Source: an uncultured Prevotella sp. (GTDB lineage: Bacteria > Bacteroidota > Bacteroidia > Bacteroidales > Bacteroidaceae). Taken from it: a stretch of DNA of 64,000 nucleotides. How positions within the stretch are numbered: position 1 is the stretch's first letter; each line of letters starts with the position of its first letter. Positions 62,755 through 64,000 of this stretch are shown piece by piece. The notes below the pieces were generated by a model that saw only the letters and a list, made by a program, of their open reading frames with translations, was not told the DNA's origin and did not search any database. The stretch is taken from the NCBI GenBank assembly GCA_900545525.1, contig UQZX01000011.1:27201-91200 (forward strand), in the 5' to 3' direction. A program made the translations under genes and the position numbers.

Positions 62755-63849
62755 TCAAACAAGACTGTACATCCGTTGTCTGCATCTCCAAAAGAAATGA
62801 TACAAACGGAAGAATGGCTCGCACAGACACTCCGAAGGATAATAAACGGCAAAGCGCATGTTGCGGTTTAAACGCTGTATATTCTTTATAAGCTTATTTG
62901 CCGAGGCATCATGACCTGCTCTCTTGTCATAATGTCCGAAATTGCCGGCGAGAAGTATCTCTTCAAGAAGTAACCTGCCTCTCATTTCATCAGGAGCAAC
63001 AATGGTACGGTTTGCATCCAAGCCAAAAACTTCTTGCAGAACATACATAACGGCAGAAGCAAAATTATACATGCCGAAATATTTTAACCTGCGTGCACAT
63101 TCTGCCTTGTCCGCATCAGAGATATCCTGCTGCAATAAAAAGAAATAATCCATAAGCTGCCGCAATCCTATACCTTCATGAAAAAAATGATTGGCTATAT
63201 GACTCATCTGAAATATAAGGTTGAAAGACAATACTGGTACACAAATGCTTCCGACATCATCGGGGAGTCCGGTCCTATTGGAGAACTGCTCATCGGACAT
63301 CTTCTGAAAGAACCGCTGTATTCTGACATTATGTATGAAGTTAAACTGGAACGACGGACGATAATGCACCTCTACCGGCACCCCATGAAAATCCGGCACT
63401 TCAGCATGATGATAATAACAACTCACACTTTTCCATTTTGAACGTATATAATCTATAACCTTACGTTCTCCTCCTTCAAGCCAAATATCTATATCTCCGG
63501 GCATACGCATGTACGGATCAGGATAAAGCATGGCATTGCCCTGTCCCTTCAATATACAACAACGGAACCCGCCTTCATTAAAAAATCCGGACACAGCCGC
63601 GGCAGTCTTATAGAGAAGCTTGTTTTGCCGGGCTATACTTTCGCTCTCTGCATACCATTTCAACAATAGTTCACGACAAGGCAGGATTTCTTTCGGCATT
63701 TTCTTTACACCCCGGAACAACACACCTGTCAGAGCCTGCTCCACTGCCATGCGATGCAGCACATACCAGTCAGCATTTCTTATATCAGACGGCTCAGCTG
63801 CACTGTCATCAATGGAAAAACGTATAAGTTCAAAAAACTTTTCCCTCAC
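62755..63849 (-). CDS. Nucleotidyltransferase-fold family protein (NTP_transf_5)
   Basis: The 364-residue protein starts at GTG (63849). Its middle shows the family pattern CCILKGQGNAMLYPDPYMRMPGDIDIWL, with the paired aspartates of a nucleotidyltransferase fold, then VPVEVHYRPS. The N- and C-terminal parts are helical. Such proteins recur in Bacteroidales capsule clusters and their reaction is unknown. The GTG overlaps the stop of the upstream glycosyltransferase (GTGA), so the two are co-translated. Confidence 0.85.
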   Translation of the reverse strand: MREKFFELIRFSIDDSAAEPSDIRNADWYVLHRMAVEQALTGVLFRGVKKMPKEILPCRELLLKWYAESESIARQNKLLYKTAAAVSGFFNEGGFRCCILKGQGNAMLYPDPYMRMPGDIDIWLEGGERKVIDYIRSKWKSVSCYYHHAEVPDFHGVPVEVHYRPSFQFNFIHNVRIQRFFQKMSDEQFSNRTGLPDDVGSICVPVLSFNLIFQMSHIANHFFHEGIGLRQLMDYFFLLQQDISDADKAECARRLKYFGMYNFASAVMYVLQEVFGLDANRTIVAPDEMRGRLLLEEILLAGNFGHYDKRAGHDASANKLIKNIQRLNRNMRFAVYYPSECLCEPFFRLYHFFWRCRQRMYSLV

Positions 63850-64000
63850 TGCCCGTATTTTTCTTTAATAATGTTCCACAAGAACAATACATTCCCTATC
63901 AGATAACGCCTCCACATACGCCTCGGTTCGCTCAACAGTCTGTATAACCATTCAAGACCATGCTTTTGCCACCACTCCGGAGCACGCCTGACAGTTCCTG
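63846..64000 (-). CDS. WecG/TagA/CpsF family glycosyltransferase, C-terminal end
   Basis: About 50 codons of the 3' end are present, reading RRAPEWWQKHGLEWLYRLLSEPRRMWRRYLIG and ending KEKYGQ. The RAP-x-W-x-QK-x-GLEW-x-YRL-x-x-EPRR pattern is the hallmark C-terminus of the family that transfers an amino sugar (for example ManNAc) to a lipid-linked precursor. The gene continues beyond the window. Confidence 0.85.
   Translation of the reverse strand, partial: GTVRRAPEWWQKHGLEWLYRLLSEPRRMWRRYLIGNVLFLWNIIKEKYGQ

Overview
The window comes from a Bacteroidales genome, most likely a Prevotella-like member of the Bacteroidota. The evidence is the set of promoters of the TTTG-N19/20-TAnnTTTG type, type IX secretion (T9SS) C-terminal sorting tails, a CTnDOT-type tra cluster, and housekeeping genes (pgk, yidC, pyrG, serC-serA, nrdDG, rny, zapA) that read as Bacteroidales proteins. 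All functions are read from sequence by eye; no database search was run.

Layout. Positions 1-8.4 kb are the right-hand part of a conjugative transposon: traK(end)-L-M-N-O-Q, an AT-rich DUF2971 cargo gene, and a leftward block with DUF3873, PcfJ-like and PcfK-like proteins. Next to its edge lies a tyrosine recombinase cut off inside its catalytic domain (8.5-9.6 kb). 9.9-13.8 kb carries ilvA, ridA, a DUF3298 lipoprotein and pgk. 14.1-23.8 kb holds an intact tyrosine recombinase, a candidate invertible promoter, and a five-gene operon of two T9SS-sorted proteins, two microproteins and a large GH2 beta-galactosidase. 23.9-31.4 kb has an MFS carrier, a secreted S9 dipeptidyl-peptidase-like enzyme, yidC and pyrG, all leftward. 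31.6-36.9 kb has a DUF3078 outer-membrane protein, a DEAD-box helicase, serC and serA. 37.2-44.0 kb is a 2170-residue T9SS surface protein transcribed behind a cobalamin riboswitch. 44.4-48.1 kb has a URO-D/rhamnose-mutarotase fusion, DUF1015, a YigZ protein and tRNA-Ser. 48.2-53 kb has nrdG, nrdD, a hemerythrin-LuxR regulator and a porin-like protein. 53.4-56.7 kb has rny, zapA, a ZapB-like coiled coil and an unknown protein. From 57 kb to the end is a capsule/exopolysaccharide region (rfbA, a Wzc-type tyrosine kinase, a WcaJ-type transferase, a NTP_transf_5 protein, and the end of a WecG/TagA/CpsF transferase).

Most notable. (1) 14-bp inverted repeats at 15039-15052 and 15234-15247 flank 181 bp. 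That segment contains the only consensus promoter near the surface/GH2 operon, and it currently points away from the operon, towards the adjacent recombinase. This looks like a phase-variation switch in the OFF position. (2) A cobalamin riboswitch with its own consensus promoter precedes a giant T9SS beta-helix/CUB-like/DUF4465 protein, which suggests an unrecognised B12-responsive surface factor. (3) Three intergenic arrays, each of four degenerate 22-bp units with exact 22-bp spacing, share unit variants in shuffled order and lie upstream of promoters. Other items are a microprotein pair inside the switchable operon, the URO-D/RhaM fusion, and the hemerythrin-LuxR regulator beside anaerobic ribonucleotide reductase.
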